A DNA stretch of 64,000 nt from Providencia vermicola (lineage in GTDB: Bacteria; Pseudomonadota; Gammaproteobacteria; Enterobacterales; Enterobacteriaceae): assembly GCF_010748935.1 (NCBI RefSeq), contig NZ_CP048796.1, forward strand, positions 2,669,001-2,733,000, read 5' to 3'. Shown here piece after piece: positions 21,025 to 32,427 of this stretch; the stretch's first letter is position 1, and the number at the start of each line of letters is the position of its first letter. Under the pieces are notes generated by a model that worked only from the letters and a program-made list of their open reading frames with translations, was not told the DNA's origin and searched no databases. The position numbers and the translations under genes were made by a program.

Positions 21025-21936
21025 ATGAACAAAAAATTTTCGCTCTTTTCTAAACCACTGCTTTCTGCTCTCTTTGCTTTATCCGCTATTCTACTAGTCA
21101 GTCAACCTGCTTTGGCTAAAAAGTTTAAGGTCGTCACAACTTTTACTATTATTCAAGATATCGCACAAAACGTGGCGGGTGATGCCGCAATCGTAGAGTC
21201 CATTACTAAACCTGGGGCAGAAATCCATGGTTATCAACCTACCCCGAAAGATATTATGAAAGCTTATGATGCTGACTTAATCTTATGGAATGGTCTAAAC
21301 CTTGAAGTGTGGTTTCAACGTTTCTTTGAGAATTTCCAAAACGTTCCTGCCGTCGTAGTCACTGAAGGTATAGAACCTATGCCAATTCGAGAAGGTGAAT
21401 ATAAAGGAAACCCAAACCCTCATGCTTGGATGTCTCCTGCCAATGCCAAAATTTACATCGAAAATATTCGCAAAGCCTTGGTAAAGTATGACCCAGAAAA
21501 TGCAGAAATCTATAACGCAAACGCTAAAAAGTATGCTGAAAAAATCGCACAACTTGATACACCGCTTCGCGAACGTCTTAACCGTATCCCTGAAGATAAG
21601 CGTTGGTTAGTATCCAGTGAAGGTGCATTTAGTTATTTAACAAAAGACTACGGTTTAAAAGAAGTGTATCTATGGCCTATCAATGCTGAAGAGCAAGGCT
21701 CCCCACAGCAAGTTAAAAAAGTTATCGATACCGTACGCGAATATAATATCCCTGTTGTTTTTAGCGAAAGTACTATTTCAGATAAACCCGCACGCCAAGT
21801 TAGCAAAGAAACTGGGGCAAAATATGGTGGGGTACTGTATGTGGACTCATTATCAACTGCTGATGGCCCTGTACCCACCTATATTGATTTGCTAAATACA
21901 ACAGTAGACACCATAGCGAAAGGATTTGATCAGTAA
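21025..21936 (+). CDS. sitA: SitA, periplasmic manganese/iron-binding protein
   Basis: Cluster A-I solute-binding protein for Mn(II)/Fe(II), 303 aa. Signal peptide about 31 residues ending ALA. The metal site is formed by His68 ([11 protein letters not shown]), His133 (PHAWMSPAN), a Glu in VSSEGAF and an Asp in YVDSLS. First gene of an overlapping four-gene operon; its stop overlaps the sitB start (TAATG). Confidence 0.95.
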   Translation: MNKKFSLFSKPLLSALFALSAILLVSQPALAKKFKVVTTFTIIQDIAQNVAGDAAIVESITKPGAEIHGYQPTPKDIMKAYDADLILWNGLNLEVWFQRFFENFQNVPAVVVTEGIEPMPIREGEYKGNPNPHAWMSPANAKIYIENIRKALVKYDPENAEIYNANAKKYAEKIAQLDTPLRERLNRIPEDKRWLVSSEGAFSYLTKDYGLKEVYLWPINAEEQGSPQQVKKVIDTVREYNIPVVFSESTISDKPARQVSKETGAKYGGVLYVDSLSTADGPVPTYIDLLNTTVDTIAKGFDQ

Positions 21937-22829
21937 TGATGAGTAGCTCAAACCGCTTTGAACACCCTAAATTGATTGTTGATGATGCCACTGTAACGTA
22001 TAACAACGGTCATACCGCTATTTATGATGCAAGTTTTAATATTACTGGTGGCTCAATTTGCGCACTCGTTGGCGTCAACGGTAGTGGCAAATCAACCTTG
22101 TTTAAAACGATCATGGGGTTAGTCACCCCATCATCTGGTAGCGTCACTTTAAATGGCGAGCCAATTAAAGCTGCGCTAAAAGAAAATATTATCGCCTATG
22201 TTCCACAAACAGAGGAAGTTGATTGGAACTTCCCTGTGCTCGTTTCTGATGTAGTGATGATGGGACGTTACGGTAAAATGGGCTTTTTCCGTATCCCCAA
22301 AAATGAAGATAAAGAAGCAGTCAAAAAAGCGCTAGAGCGCGTGGACTTAGCAGGGCTTGAGCATCGCCAGATAGGTGAGCTGTCTGGAGGCCAAAAAAAA
22401 CGGGTCTTTCTCGCTCGTGCTCTTGCTCAACAAGGTAAAGTTCTGTTGCTCGACGAGCCTTTTACTGGGGTTGATGTTAAAACTGAAAATGCCATCATTG
22501 ATTTACTACGCAGTTTACGTGATGAAGGCCACCTGATTTTAGTATCAACCCACAACTTAGGTAGCGTACCCGAATTTTGTGACCAAGTGATTTTGATTAA
22601 TCGTACAGTACTGGCCAGTGGCCCAACTGAAACCACCTTTACCCAAAAGAATTTACAAGTTGCTTTTGGTGGCGTACTGCGTCATATCAATCTCTCCGGA
22701 CAAGAGCTTCATGATGATGATGACCCCCGCTCTATCACGGTCATTACCGATGATGAAAGGGCTGCTGTCTTCTATGGTCACGACCACGATGCACCCGTTA
22801 GAACGAACCAACCTAAGGATTCAGAATGA
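21936..22829 (+). CDS. sitB: SitB, Mn/Fe ABC transporter ATPase
   Basis: 297 aa ATP-binding subunit. Walker [10 protein letters not shown] (about 46-54), signature [15 protein letters not shown], Walker [13 protein letters not shown], switch STHNLG. The C-terminal tail is acidic and His-rich ([14 protein letters not shown]), which may bind metal. Overlaps sitC by 4 bp (ATGA). Confidence 0.94.
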   Translation: MMSSSNRFEHPKLIVDDATVTYNNGHTAIYDASFNITGGSICALVGVNGSGKSTLFKTIMGLVTPSSGSVTLNGEPIKAALKENIIAYVPQTEEVDWNFPVLVSDVVMMGRYGKMGFFRIPKNEDKEAVKKALERVDLAGLEHRQIGELSGGQKKRVFLARALAQQGKVLLLDEPFTGVDVKTENAIIDLLRSLRDEGHLILVSTHNLGSVPEFCDQVILINRTVLASGPTETTFTQKNLQVAFGGVLRHINLSGQELHDDDDPRSITVITDDERAAVFYGHDHDAPVRTNQPKDSE

Positions 22830-23716
22830 TCGAGTTGTTACTTCAGCCTTTCGAGTACAACTATATGGTTAAAGCCATCTGGGTAAGTGCCATTGTAGGT
22901 GCCGTCTGTGCATTTCTGTCCGCTTATTTGATGCTCAAAGGCTGGTCATTAATGGGGGATGCCCTTTCCCATTCTGTTGTTCCTGGGGTAGCAGGCGCTT
23001 ATGCGTTAGGGTTGCCTTACGCCGCTGGTGCTTTTTTTACTGGGATCTTGGCAGCTCTTGCGATGACGTTTATCAAGCATATCACCCGTTTGCGTGAAGA
23101 TGCCGTAATTGGCTTTATCTTTTCCACCTTCTTTGCTGCGGGCTTATTGATCGTATCGTTAAACCCCACTTCAGTGAATGTGCAGACTATTATATTTGGT
23201 AATATTTTAGGTATTGCGGATGCCGATGTGCTGCAAGTTGAAATCATTATTGCCGTCTCTTTCATTGTATTACTCGCGCTTTGGAAAGATCTACTCGCAG
23301 TATTTTTTGATGAAAGCCACGCGCGTTCAATTGGGTTAAATCCACTACGTTTAAAAATAATCTTCTTTACCTTGCTGAGCGCCTGTACTGTTGCTGCGTT
23401 ACAAACAGTTGGGGCAATTTTGGTTATTGCAATGGTCGTGACACCTGGGGCAACCGCCTACTTACTGACTGATCAATTTAAACGTTTATTGATCATTGCG
23501 GTGGCTATTGGTACAGCAACCAGTGCAATTGGTGCTTATGCGAGTTATTTCCTCAATGGTGCAACTGGTGGATTAATTGTTACTTTACAAACAATTATTT
23601 TCTTGTTGGCTTTCTTCTTTGCACCCAAACACGGTATTTTTGCATCACGACGCAAAGCAAAACAAGAAGTGGAGAATTTGCATAAAATAAAGCAACAAGG
23701 AGCCTCTAATGAGTGA
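22826..23716 (+). CDS. sitC: SitC, Mn/Fe ABC transporter permease
   Basis: 296 aa ABC-3 family membrane subunit with about eight hydrophobic segments. Motifs [21 protein letters not shown] and [20 protein letters not shown] are typical. Pairs with SitD to form the channel. Overlaps sitD by 8 bp. Confidence 0.94.
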   Translation: MIELLLQPFEYNYMVKAIWVSAIVGAVCAFLSAYLMLKGWSLMGDALSHSVVPGVAGAYALGLPYAAGAFFTGILAALAMTFIKHITRLREDAVIGFIFSTFFAAGLLIVSLNPTSVNVQTIIFGNILGIADADVLQVEIIIAVSFIVLLALWKDLLAVFFDESHARSIGLNPLRLKIIFFTLLSACTVAALQTVGAILVIAMVVTPGATAYLLTDQFKRLLIIAVAIGTATSAIGAYASYFLNGATGGLIVTLQTIIFLLAFFFAPKHGIFASRRKAKQEVENLHKIKQQGASNE

Positions 23717-24575
23717 TTTTATTGACTTACTAACGGCACCGTTTCTCTTCCCTTTTATGCAAAAAGCGATCATCACCGCCATCGTGACAGGTGCTGTATG
23801 CGCCATTTTATCTTGCTTTTTAGTCCTAAAAGGCTGGTCATTGATGGGGGATGCTATCTCTCATGCCGTATTACCAGGTATCGTCATCGCTTCTGTGGCA
23901 GGTATTCCTCTTGCTATAGGCGCCTTTATTTCAGGGCTATTTTGCGCATTCGCGACGGGTTATTTAAAAGAGAACAGTCGAATAAAAGAAGATACCGTGA
24001 TGGGAATTGTGTTTTCCGGCATGTTTGCCGTCGGTTTAGTGATGTTTGCTAAAATCGATACAGAACAACACCTTACCCATATTTTATTCGGTGATATTTT
24101 GGGAATTACTGATGCCGAGTTTAAACAGAACTTATGGTTCGCAGGTATCACGATCGCCATAATCTTACTAAAACGTAAAGATTTTATGTTGTACTGTTTT
24201 GACCCTAATCAGGCAAGGGTCATTGGACTCCCCGTTAAACTCATTCATTATGGTTTACTGTCCTTACTTGCTTTAACTATTGTCGCCTCGCTACAAGCCG
24301 TCGGGATCATTTTGGTTATTGCCATGTTGATTTCACCGGGGATCATCGCATTCGTGCTATGTCGAAGTTTTGGATGGATGTTGGTGGTTGCCGTCATCGC
24401 CTCCGTCACTTCCAGCGTGATTGGTACTATTATTAGCTTCCACATTGATGGGGCAACCGGCCCTTGTATCGTGATTACCCAAGCGGTTTATTTCATTATT
24501 GCTCTGCTCTACAGCAAAATGGTATTAACACGCAAAAGAGCTAAAATGCCGCAAGAAAAGTTACAATCAGCCTAA
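23709..24575 (+). CDS. sitD: SitD, Mn/Fe ABC transporter permease
   Basis: 288 aa second ABC-3 permease, a paralogue of Sit[21 protein letters not shown] and VGIILVIAMLISPGIIAFVL are the matching motifs. Last gene of the operon; ends just before the shared hairpin at 24599-24628. Confidence 0.94.
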   Translation: MSDFIDLLTAPFLFPFMQKAIITAIVTGAVCAILSCFLVLKGWSLMGDAISHAVLPGIVIASVAGIPLAIGAFISGLFCAFATGYLKENSRIKEDTVMGIVFSGMFAVGLVMFAKIDTEQHLTHILFGDILGITDAEFKQNLWFAGITIAIILLKRKDFMLYCFDPNQARVIGLPVKLIHYGLLSLLALTIVASLQAVGIILVIAMLISPGIIAFVLCRSFGWMLVVAVIASVTSSVIGTIISFHIDGATGPCIVITQAVYFIIALLYSKMVLTRKRAKMPQEKLQSA

Positions 24576-24587
24576 AAATTCTTTTGT

Positions 24588-24628
24588 TATTAAAAAATAA
24601 AGGCCGCTTCCTATAAGAAGCGGCCTTT
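24588..24628 (-). terminator. Terminator between sitD and the ydeP-like gene
   Basis: AAAGGCCGCTTC / GAAGCGGCCTTT, 12 bp with a 6 nt loop. On the minus strand it is followed by a T-rich run (ATTTTTTAATAAC), so it ends the convergent ydeP-like gene; it can also block read-through from sitD. Confidence 0.85.
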
Positions 24629-24653
24629 GACTATGCAGATTAATCATGAGTAC

Positions 24654-26948
24654 TTAAGAAGCTACATCAACTTTTTCCAATACGATTGGAATATTTTTAT
24701 AAGCAGGAATACCGCTTTGTGGATCAAAATTATCCAATGCGATTAGGTTATTCGCTTCAGGAAAATAGGTCGCAACACAACGGTCTGCCATATCATAAAT
24801 CACGACTTTCAAGTTATCTAAACGGCGATGAGTGCGTTTTTGATCACTATCAAGTGCGATAATGTTGACCCTATCACCAGCTGCCAAGTTTTGTTTTTTC
24901 GCTTGCGCTTCACTGATAAACATCACGTCACGTTGACCAAACACGCCTCGATAACGGTCATTTAATCCATAAATCGTGGTGTTATATTGATCATGGCTGC
25001 GAACTGTCGCTAAGATTAACTCGCTGTTCACGGCTGATTTAGGATCTTCAATCACCCCTTCTGTGGTCATGAAATTTGCTTTACCAGACTTCGTTAGCCA
25101 GCGTCGTTCTGACGCCGCGTTAGTGAGGTGAAAACCGCCAGGCACACGAATACGCGCGTTATAATCGTCAAAACCAGGTAAAACAGCTTCCATTGCGTCG
25201 CGGATTTTATCGTAATCATCAATAAAATCATCCCATTCCACTTTAGTATTTGGCAATGTGGCTTTTGCCATACCAGCAACAATGGCACATTCTGATTTTA
25301 AATGTGGGCTAGCTGGTTTTAACTTACCGTGAGAAGCATGTACCATCGACATGGAATCTTCCACTGTAATACTTTGTGGCCCTGTTTTTTGCATGTCACG
25401 TTCAGTACGCCCTAATACAGGGAACAAAAAGGTATTTTTTGCCGTTAATAGATGTGAGCGATTCAGTTTTGTCGCTGCATGTACCGCCAAATCTAATTTT
25501 TTCATGCCATTAAAACAAGCATCTTGATCAGGCATTGCTACTGCTAGATTTCCTCCCATGCAGATCAGTGCGCGAGCTGTTCCCTCCGCGATTGCCTGCA
25601 TGCTTGCAACTGCGGCATGACCAAACTGAGCTGGTGGTTTAAATCCAAAGCGCTGCTCAAGTTTATCCAAGAAAGATTGGCTTGGTTTTTCGGTGATCCC
25701 GACAGTACGGTCACCCTGAACATTGGAGTGCCCACGTAAAGGACAGATACCCGCCCCTTCACGACCAATATTGCCTTTTAGCAAGAGTAAATTGACCAAT
25801 TGTTGAATATTTTGCGTACCATGTTGATGCTGAGTGATCCCCATGCCATAGCAAATGATCGTTCTGTCCGCCTCAATATATAACTGTGCTATTTGTTCAA
25901 TGTCTTCTTTTGAGAGACCACTAACACGTAAAATATCTTCCCAGCCTGTTGTCATGACATCATGCTTAACGGCCTCAAAACCAACAGTATGAGTTTGAAT
26001 AAATTCGTTATCCAAAATAGGTGCTTTTCCTTGTGCAATCGCAGCTTCATGCTGCTCAATCACACAACGCATCACGCCTTTTATCAAAGCGGTATCACCA
26101 CCAATGCGTACTTTATAATAGTGCTCAGCTAACCGCGTTGACTCAAACGTTAACATTTCAATCGGGTCTTGAGGGTACTCAAAACGCTCCAATCCACGCT
26201 CTTTCAACGGATTAATGGCAATGATTTTAGCGCCTCGTTTTGACACCTCACGCAATGAACTTAACATTCTTGGGTGATTCGTTCCCGGATTATGACCAAT
26301 ACAAATGACTAAGTCGGCCTTATCAAAATCCTCCAGCAAAACCGTACCTTTACCAACACCTATCGATGCAGCAAGCCCAACACTCGTTGGTTCGTGGCAC
26401 ATATTGGAGCAATCGGGAAAATTATTAGTACCGTATTCTCTCGCAAACAGTTGATAGAGAAACGCGGCTTCATTTGACGTACGACCTGAAGTATAAAACT
26501 CTACACTGTTTGGATCAGGATAACTTGATAAAAGCTGACCTATTTGTGCAAATGCGTCTTCCCATTCAATCGGCTCATAATGGTCAGTTTGTGCATTATA
26601 TTTCATTGGATGCGTTAATCGACCTTCGTTTTCTAAATCGTAATCATCCCATTTTAATAATTCGGAAACAGAATATTTAGCGAAAAATTCAGGTGTGGTT
26701 CTTTTTGATGTTGCTTCCCATGACATGGCTTTTGCGCCATTTTCACAGATATCAAATGAGGCATAATGTTTTGGATCAGGCCATGCACAACCTGGGCAAT
26801 CAAATCCTTGAGGTTTATTCATTTCAAACATTGCTATCACATCATGACCAATATCCATTTGGCCTCTAATGGCTTCCGCGACGGCTTTTACCGCGCCCCA
26901 GCCCGCAGCCGGGCCAGTGTAATTTTCAATTTTTTCTTTCATTTTCAT
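24654..26948 (-). CDS. ydeP: FdhF/YdeP-family molybdopterin oxidoreductase
   Basis: 764 aa member of the molybdopterin/formate dehydrogenase superfamily, closest to E. coli YdeP, which is linked to acid resistance. The N-terminus keeps CPGCAWPDP (about 51-59) but not the full four-Cys 4Fe-4S motif of FdhF. Mo-bis-MGD-binding blocks include [45 protein letters not shown] and a C-terminal [20 protein letters not shown]. Likely soluble cytoplasmic; electron partner unknown. Symbol assigned by family resemblance. Confidence 0.85.
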   Translation of the reverse strand: MKMKEKIENYTGPAAGWGAVKAVAEAIRGQMDIGHDVIAMFEMNKPQGFDCPGCAWPDPKHYASFDICENGAKAMSWEATSKRTTPEFFAKYSVSELLKWDDYDLENEGRLTHPMKYNAQTDHYEPIEWEDAFAQIGQLLSSYPDPNSVEFYTSGRTSNEAAFLYQLFAREYGTNNFPDCSNMCHEPTSVGLAASIGVGKGTVLLEDFDKADLVICIGHNPGTNHPRMLSSLREVSKRGAKIIAINPLKERGLERFEYPQDPIEMLTFESTRLAEHYYKVRIGGDTALIKGVMRCVIEQHEAAIAQGKAPILDNEFIQTHTVGFEAVKHDVMTTGWEDILRVSGLSKEDIEQIAQLYIEADRTIICYGMGITQHQHGTQNIQQLVNLLLLKGNIGREGAGICPLRGHSNVQGDRTVGITEKPSQSFLDKLEQRFGFKPPAQFGHAAVASMQAIAEGTARALICMGGNLAVAMPDQDACFNGMKKLDLAVHAATKLNRSHLLTAKNTFLFPVLGRTERDMQKTGPQSITVEDSMSMVHASHGKLKPASPHLKSECAIVAGMAKATLPNTKVEWDDFIDDYDKIRDAMEAVLPGFDDYNARIRVPGGFHLTNAASERRWLTKSGKANFMTTEGVIEDPKSAVNSELILATVRSHDQYNTTIYGLNDRYRGVFGQRDVMFISEAQAKKQNLAAGDRVNIIALDSDQKRTHRRLDNLKVVIYDMADRCVATYFPEANNLIALDNFDPQSGIPAYKNIPIVLEKVDVAS

Positions 26949-27357
26949 TACTCTTTTAAATTTAAAATATTACAAATAATGAACATCAAATAATTACAAT
27001 CTAATTTTGATTAAATTTTATTTAATTATATACATAGAAAAATATAGCAAATAATATTAATAACAATAAGCCATTATTTTTATTAATAGGCAAATAGACT
27101 TAAAAATATGTCATTATTACGACTCAAATTTAATTCACTCTATTTATTGTCATATTTCAATATTTAATTACGATGATTTATCAACGTCATAATGATTATT
27201 TAATTACAACAAATTTTCAAAAAAACCATATTCCATCAAATGTTATCACTGGGTAATTTCGTGATAGGCTCTTCTTTTTAAATAATTATTGCTGTTAATT
27301 CCTAAACTGTCGCTATAGAATTGTGTTAATGAAGACCAAAGCAAAGCGAGGTGTGTC
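26949..27357. other. Divergent AT-rich intergenic region
   Basis: About 410 bp between the ydeP-like gene and yniA, extremely AT-rich, holding both promoters. No frame or conserved hairpin recognised. Confidence 0.45.
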
Positions 27358-28227
27358 ATGTGGCAAGCAATGTATCGTTTATTAAGCGAACACTTGGGTG
27401 AAGCAGAACTTCATAACAAAGAGATCCTGTCTGGAGGAGACATTCATCACACGATGAAAATCGATTATGGTGAACATACCATTTTCGTCAAACAGAACCT
27501 GCGTGAATTTTTGCCTTTGTTTAAACAAGAAGCTGAGCAGCTTGAGATGCTTGCCAAAAGCAATACTATCACCGTGCCAAAAGTCTACGGCGTCGGGAGT
27601 AATAAACACCATAGCTTCCTGCTACTCGAATATTTTCCGTTGAAAAAATTTGATGCAACCAATGCATGGCGCTTTGGTCAACAATTAGCACAACTTCACC
27701 AATGGGAAGAGCAGCCTAGTTATGGTTTTGACTTTGACACCATGTTAGGGACCATCACTCAGCCAAACGGATGGGAAAAGCGTTGGAACTCGTTTTTTGC
27801 TGAAAAACGCATTGGCCTACAATTACAACTTGCAGCAGAAAAAGGTATGGTATTTGGTGATATTCAACAAATCGTTGATATTGTCAAAAAACGCCTTGCA
27901 GGACATCAGCCTCAACCCTCATTGTTACACGGTGATTTATGGCCTGCCAATTGCGCTATTACCTTGGAGCAAAACGGTATTTTATATGATCCCGCTTGTT
28001 ATTGGGGGGATAGAGAATGTGATATCGCAATGTTACCGCTGTATCAAGAATTACCAATCCAGATTATAGATGGCTATCAAAGTGTTTGGCCATTACCAAG
28101 CGGTTTTCTCGATAGGCAGCCCCTTTATCAACTGTACTATTTACTTTGTCAGTCAAACATATTTGGGCTTGAAAAGAGCTACTTGCATGCTCGAACGATT
28201 ACCGATGAGTTACTTGGTGAAAAGTAA
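27358..28227 (+). CDS. yniA: YniA, fructosamine-kinase-family protein
   Basis: 289 aa kinase of the fructosamine-3-kinase/APH fold. LLHGDLWPANCAI (about 200-212) is the catalytic loop and YDPACYWGDRECDIAM the metal-binding segment. Family members phosphorylate ketosamines so that glycated proteins can be repaired. Neighbours yniB and hxpB match the E. coli yniA-yniB-yniC locus. Confidence 0.92.
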   Translation: MWQAMYRLLSEHLGEAELHNKEILSGGDIHHTMKIDYGEHTIFVKQNLREFLPLFKQEAEQLEMLAKSNTITVPKVYGVGSNKHHSFLLLEYFPLKKFDATNAWRFGQQLAQLHQWEEQPSYGFDFDTMLGTITQPNGWEKRWNSFFAEKRIGLQLQLAAEKGMVFGDIQQIVDIVKKRLAGHQPQPSLLHGDLWPANCAITLEQNGILYDPACYWGDRECDIAMLPLYQELPIQIIDGYQSVWPLPSGFLDRQPLYQLYYLLCQSNIFGLEKSYLHARTITDELLGEK

Positions 28228-28238
28228 CGACGTGTTTT

Positions 28239-28262
28239 GGCCCAGTTTTGTTTGACTGGGCC
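28239..28262. terminator. Terminator between yniA and yniB
   Basis: GGCCCAGT / ACTGGGCC, 8 bp stem with an 8 nt loop, between two convergent stops. Confidence 0.7.
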
Positions 28263-28269
28263 TGACTGA

Positions 28270-28809
28270 TTACCAATTCAAAAATTTTAACGCGAAATAA
28301 ATTGCGACACCTAACACGATCGGCCAAAAATACAGAATAAAGAACTGAGTAAAAATGGTATGACGAGGGATCGTAACCTTGGCTTCCAATTCCTCTTTCG
28401 AAACGTCGTTACCTTTCGCCTTTTCTAAAATCACATGGTCTTCAATACTTTCACGAATAAACTTAATTTGTCGATACATTCGTAGGCCCGACGCACTTAG
28501 CGCTATACCAACAAAGATAAAAATAAAAATGATTATAAAACCGATATTCGCCCCGACAAACCCTTCAGAGACTCGGGGAATGGGAGAGTTATGCCAAAAC
28601 AGATTGAGAAATGGTGTACTTTGACGGGTCATTTCAGCCATTAATTTAATAAAATCATTGGCGACCGCGTTAATTCCCTCACCTTCCAGCCCTTTTATTG
28701 CTGCAAGTTTGATGAGTGAAGCTAAGGTAGAAAGCAATGCTACAAGAAAAACAATCCAACCGAGAATACGTTTGCCGATTGCGACATAACTTGCAGTCTG
28801 GTAATTCAT
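28270..28809 (-). CDS. yniB: YniB-family inner-membrane protein
   Basis: 179 aa, four hydrophobic segments. Matches E. coli YniB in KRILGWIVFLVALLSTLASL, EGINAVANDFIKLM, TPFLNLFWHNSPIPR and the C-terminal region after EDHVILEKAKG. Function unknown. Convergent with yniA as in E. coli. Confidence 0.9.
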   Translation of the reverse strand: MNYQTASYVAIGKRILGWIVFLVALLSTLASLIKLAAIKGLEGEGINAVANDFIKLMAEMTRQSTPFLNLFWHNSPIPRVSEGFVGANIGFIIIFIFIFVGIALSASGLRMYRQIKFIRESIEDHVILEKAKGNDVSKEELEAKVTIPRHTIFTQFFILYFWPIVLGVAIYFALKFLNW

Positions 28810-29133
28810 TATTAACCCTCAAAAAATTTTTTTTATAACTAATCATAACTGAATTTTCATAAACCCACCAAATTTACAACACTGAATAATAGTGTTCCGA
28901 CTATTTTCAGATTTTTTAACTTGTTATTTATTAAGGCTATTAACAAAGATCCCCGTTCTGATATATATAATCAAGTAATGACTTGCTACAATATCTCGTC
29001 ACACGAAAGGGCTAAGCATTTCAAGTTGTATGCCACTCATTAACCAAGTGACCAGTGAAATCAATCCATCATTTCACTGCATACAACGGATTGAAGCATG
29101 GCAAGGTCACACATACATGAATGGAGTTTTGAC
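28810..29133. other. Divergent intergenic region yniB / hxpB
   Basis: 324 bp; contains both promoters. AT-rich, with no additional gene seen. Confidence 0.4.
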
Positions 29134-29799
29134 ATGTACCATAATTTAACCATCCAATCTGTTATTTTTGATATGGATGGCTTGCTGATTGATTCTGAGC
29201 CTTTTTGGGCACAGGGAGAGCGAGAGGTGTTTTCTCAGTTAGGCATCGACTTGTCTATTGCCGATAAATTACCTGATACTCTCGGTTTACGTATCGACCA
29301 TGTTGTAGAGCTTTGGTACCACGCTTCTCCATGGCAAGGCCATAGCCTCAAAGAAGTTGAGCAAATGATTATTGACCGTGTCATTGGATTAGTTGAGGAA
29401 CAACGTCCTCTCCTACCTGGTGTGCATCATGCCCTTGAACTGTGCCGTTCAATGGATCTCAATATCGCGCTCGCTTCAGCATCCCCACTCTATATGCTGG
29501 AAAAAGTCTTAAACTTATTTGATATTCGCGATTATTTTTCTGCGGTCGTCTCTGCTGCTGATTTACCTCACAGCAAACCACACCCAGAAGTTTATCTGAA
29601 TGCCGCAGCGTTGTTAGACACCAAGCCTATTCATTGTGTGTCATTAGAAGATTCCTTTAATGGCATGATTGCCGCTAAAGCAGCACGGATGCGCTCGATC
29701 GTCGTACCCGATAAACAACATTTTAATGACCCGCGTTGGGGCCTCGCTGATGTTAAGCTATCTTCACTCAATGAATTAACTGAAAAACATTTGCGTTAA
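29134..29799 (+). CDS. hxpB: HxpB (YniC), hexitol/2-deoxyglucose-6-phosphate phosphatase
   Basis: HAD-superfamily sugar-phosphate phosphatase, 221 aa. Motif I FDMDGLLIDSEP (about 11-22) with the nucleophile Asp, motif II ALASASPLYML, motif III Lys in SKPHPEVYL and motif IV VSLEDSFNGM. ATG 29134 is preferred over an in-frame ATG 36 bp upstream because GGAG lies seven bases before it. Confidence 0.9.
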   Translation: MYHNLTIQSVIFDMDGLLIDSEPFWAQGEREVFSQLGIDLSIADKLPDTLGLRIDHVVELWYHASPWQGHSLKEVEQMIIDRVIGLVEEQRPLLPGVHHALELCRSMDLNIALASASPLYMLEKVLNLFDIRDYFSAVVSAADLPHSKPHPEVYLNAAALLDTKPIHCVSLEDSFNGMIAAKAARMRSIVVPDKQHFNDPRWGLADVKLSSLNELTEKHLR

Positions 29800-29825
29800 T
29801 TTTTATTCATTTCTTTTTTTATCTA

Positions 29826-29850
29826 ATCCCTATCATTTTTTGATAGGGAT
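29826..29850 (+). terminator. Hairpin after hxpB
   Basis: ATCCCTATCA / TGATAGGGAT, perfect 10 bp with a 5 nt T loop, 26 bp after the stop. Confidence 0.65.
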
Positions 29851-29953
29851 ATTACGAAAAAGTATAAAGCTCTGATGTTATTCGCTAATAAATAAGCGTT
29901 TTTTTCGCTACTCACCTATCATATTCCTTGTAAACACTTTATACTTCCCGCCT

Positions 29954-29973
29954 AACTGTATAGATAAACAGAT
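29954..29973 (+). promoter_or_regulatory. LexA (SOS) box upstream of ydjM
   Basis: AACTGTATAGATAAACAGAT contains the invariant CTGT-N8-ACAG of LexA operators and ends 15 bp before the ydjM ATG. E. coli ydjM is a known LexA-regulated gene, so the site is in the expected context. Confidence 0.85.
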
Positions 29974-29988
29974 GGTAATTTATCCACC

Positions 29989-30564
29989 ATGACTGCTGAA
30001 GGGCACCTGCTATTTTCTGTCGCCTCATTAATAATGGCACATAAGCTAGAAATCACGACTGAGCTTGCTCAAGGTGACTGGCTACATATGGTGCCAGGCG
30101 TTCTGCTGGGTGCCTTATTGCCAGATATCGATCACCCTTCTTCTATTCCAGGGCGGCTATTAAGGATCTTATCAATACCGATTTCTAAATTATGCGGACA
30201 CCGTGGATTCACGCATAGCTTGATTGCTTGGCTACTATTAATGATCGCCTGCTACCAGTGGTTACCATCACAATGGGCTATCCCGAATGATTTACTGCAA
30301 GCATTCTTACTCGGTTATATCAGCCACTTAATTGCAGATATACTAACGCCTTCTGGAGTGCCATTCCTATGGCCACTGCCGTTGCGTTTTTGCCTGCCAC
30401 TACTGCGTAGTAAGTCAAATAAACGGGCTGAGCGCTTTGTTGCTATTGCATTGACGGTTTGTGCTTGCCTTCTACCTGCTGGCTACAACTTTGATCTGCA
30501 CTCACAATTTGATAGCGTCATAAAATATATTCATAATCAAATAGATACATACTTACCTACCTAA
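29989..30564 (+). CDS. ydjM: YdjM-family inner-membrane metal-dependent hydrolase
   Basis: 191 aa membrane protein of the YdjM/LrgB-linked hydrolase family (DUF457). Conserved metal-binding-type motifs LPDIDHPSS, GHRGFTHSL and ISHLIADILTPSGVPFLWPL lie between about four hydrophobic segments. The LexA box just upstream indicates induction by DNA damage. Biochemical function is not established. Confidence 0.9.
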   Translation: MTAEGHLLFSVASLIMAHKLEITTELAQGDWLHMVPGVLLGALLPDIDHPSSIPGRLLRILSIPISKLCGHRGFTHSLIAWLLLMIACYQWLPSQWAIPNDLLQAFLLGYISHLIADILTPSGVPFLWPLPLRFCLPLLRSKSNKRAERFVAIALTVCACLLPAGYNFDLHSQFDSVIKYIHNQIDTYLPT

Positions 30565-30743
30565 TCAATCGTTTTGTAATATACTGTAAGTATCAATCTT
30601 TATATGTTATTACTTTTCATTATAAGAATTGTATTTTATCTACTGTTAACATATAACCAGTTGTTAGGATAAGCTAATCCCTTATAACCTTTAAGGTTTA
30701 CAGTGCTAATAACATAATTCAAAAACTGCGATTGGAGTTCGGA

Positions 30744-32135
30744 ATGAATATTCCTTTAATAATTAATGTGCTCATCTTTGTAGCACTGCTTATACTGCTA
30801 GCAAAATTAGGGGCAAAGGGCTGGAGTCTATCTAAAAAAGTTTTATTAGGCTTGGTTTTCGGTGTTGCTTATGGTGTAGCGCTACACTATGTGTATGGTA
30901 CTGGTCACCAAACGCTGAAGGATTCCATTCTCTGGTTTAATATCGTCGGTAATGGTTATGTGCAATTATTACAAATGGTTATTATGCCATTGGTATTTGC
31001 CTCAATACTCAGCGCTGTTGCACGCCTACACAAGGCTTCCTCTTTAGGAAAAATTAGTTTTTTAACGATTGGTACACTACTATTAACGACAGCCATTGCC
31101 GCACTGATTGGTATTTTGATGGCTAACCTGTTTGGCTTAACGGCCGAAGGTTTGGTTCAAGGCCAGCAAGAAACCGCACGTCTTGATGCGATTCAAAATA
31201 ACTATGTCGGTAAAGTATCCGATCTAGCTGTTCCACAGTTAATTTTATCCTTTATTCCAAAAAATCCATTTGCTGATCTGACTGGGGCTAGCCCAACGTC
31301 AATTATTAGCGTCGTGATTTTTGCAGCCTTCTTAGGTGTCGCTGCCTTACAATTATTCAAAGATGACCAAGAGCGTGGTGAGAAAGCATTAGCGGCTATC
31401 GATGTGTTACAAGCTTGGGCGATGAAACTGGTTCGTTTAGTGATGCGTTTAACACCGTATGGTGTAATGGCACTAATGATAAAAGTTGTCGCAAGCTCTA
31501 ACTTATCCGATATCATCAACTTAGGTACTTTTGTTATTGCCTCTTATGTCGCAATCGGATTAATGTTTATTATCCACGGTATTTTCATTGCGGTAACTGG
31601 CCTAAGCCCGATTAAATTTTTCAAAAAAGCAGGTCCAGTATTAACGTTCGCTTTCACCAGCCGTTCTAGTGCAGCGAGTATTCCATTAAATATTGAGACG
31701 CAAACTCGCCGTTTTGGTGTGCCAGAGTCTATCGCTAGCTTTTCCGCTTCCTTTGGTGCCACTATCGGCCAAAACGGTTGTGCAGGTATTTATCCTGCGA
31801 TGTTGGCGGTAATGGTTGCGCCAACAATGGGAATTAACCCATTTGATCCTCTATGGATTGCCACCTTGGTTGGTATCGTCACAATCAGTTCCGCTGGGGT
31901 TGCGGGTGTTGGTGGTGGTGCAACATTTGCGGCATTAATTGTATTGCCAGCGATGGGTCTCCCCGTCACGCTTGTAGCATTATTGATTTCCGTTGAACCA
32001 TTGATTGATATGGGCCGTACCGCATTAAACGTGAGCGGTTCAATGACTGCGGGTACCGTAACCAGTCAGTTAATGGGTGAAACCAACAAAACAATTTATA
32101 ACCAGGAAGAGGATGGCGAACTAAAACACGTCTAA
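30744..32135 (+). CDS. tcyP: TcyP, L-cystine/sodium-type symporter
   Basis: About 463 aa dicarboxylate/amino acid:cation symporter (DAACS) family, resembling E. coli TcyP/YdjN. Eight helices plus re-entrant loops; key segments [32 protein letters not shown] and [19 protein letters not shown] line the substrate site. Start ATG 30744, with GGAG six bases upstream. Standalone gene with its own terminator. Confidence 0.9.
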   Translation: MNIPLIINVLIFVALLILLAKLGAKGWSLSKKVLLGLVFGVAYGVALHYVYGTGHQTLKDSILWFNIVGNGYVQLLQMVIMPLVFASILSAVARLHKASSLGKISFLTIGTLLLTTAIAALIGILMANLFGLTAEGLVQGQQETARLDAIQNNYVGKVSDLAVPQLILSFIPKNPFADLTGASPTSIISVVIFAAFLGVAALQLFKDDQERGEKALAAIDVLQAWAMKLVRLVMRLTPYGVMALMIKVVASSNLSDIINLGTFVIASYVAIGLMFIIHGIFIAVTGLSPIKFFKKAGPVLTFAFTSRSSAASIPLNIETQTRRFGVPESIASFSASFGATIGQNGCAGIYPAMLAVMVAPTMGINPFDPLWIATLVGIVTISSAGVAGVGGGATFAALIVLPAMGLPVTLVALLISVEPLIDMGRTALNVSGSMTAGTVTSQLMGETNKTIYNQEEDGELKHV

Positions 32136-32196
32136 TCTTCGCTCATGATTAACTGCTCACCGTCCTATCTGGCTCGGTTAGTAAAATAACAATCAC

Positions 32197-32231
32197 ACCC
32201 TGTGAGTCTTAGGCTGACAGGGTTTTTTTTT
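32197..32231 (+). terminator. tcyP terminator
   Basis: ACCCTGT / ACAGGGT outer stem with an imperfect inner stem, followed by nine T. Confidence 0.85.
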
Positions 32232-32427
32232 ATCTCACGCCTTTAATTAAATTTATTTATCGTATGGATAACGATAAATTTCAGTGTTTAATTCTAAAAT
32301 ACCTTGCCAATAGTCAATAGTACGTAAGATAATAGCGGCTGAGTAACGATTCTAGGCTATCTGCCTATGTTACGTCAGCCCGTGTTCTGCGGGTCACCAT
32401 CATCAATATTTTTTAGTGATTTTATAT

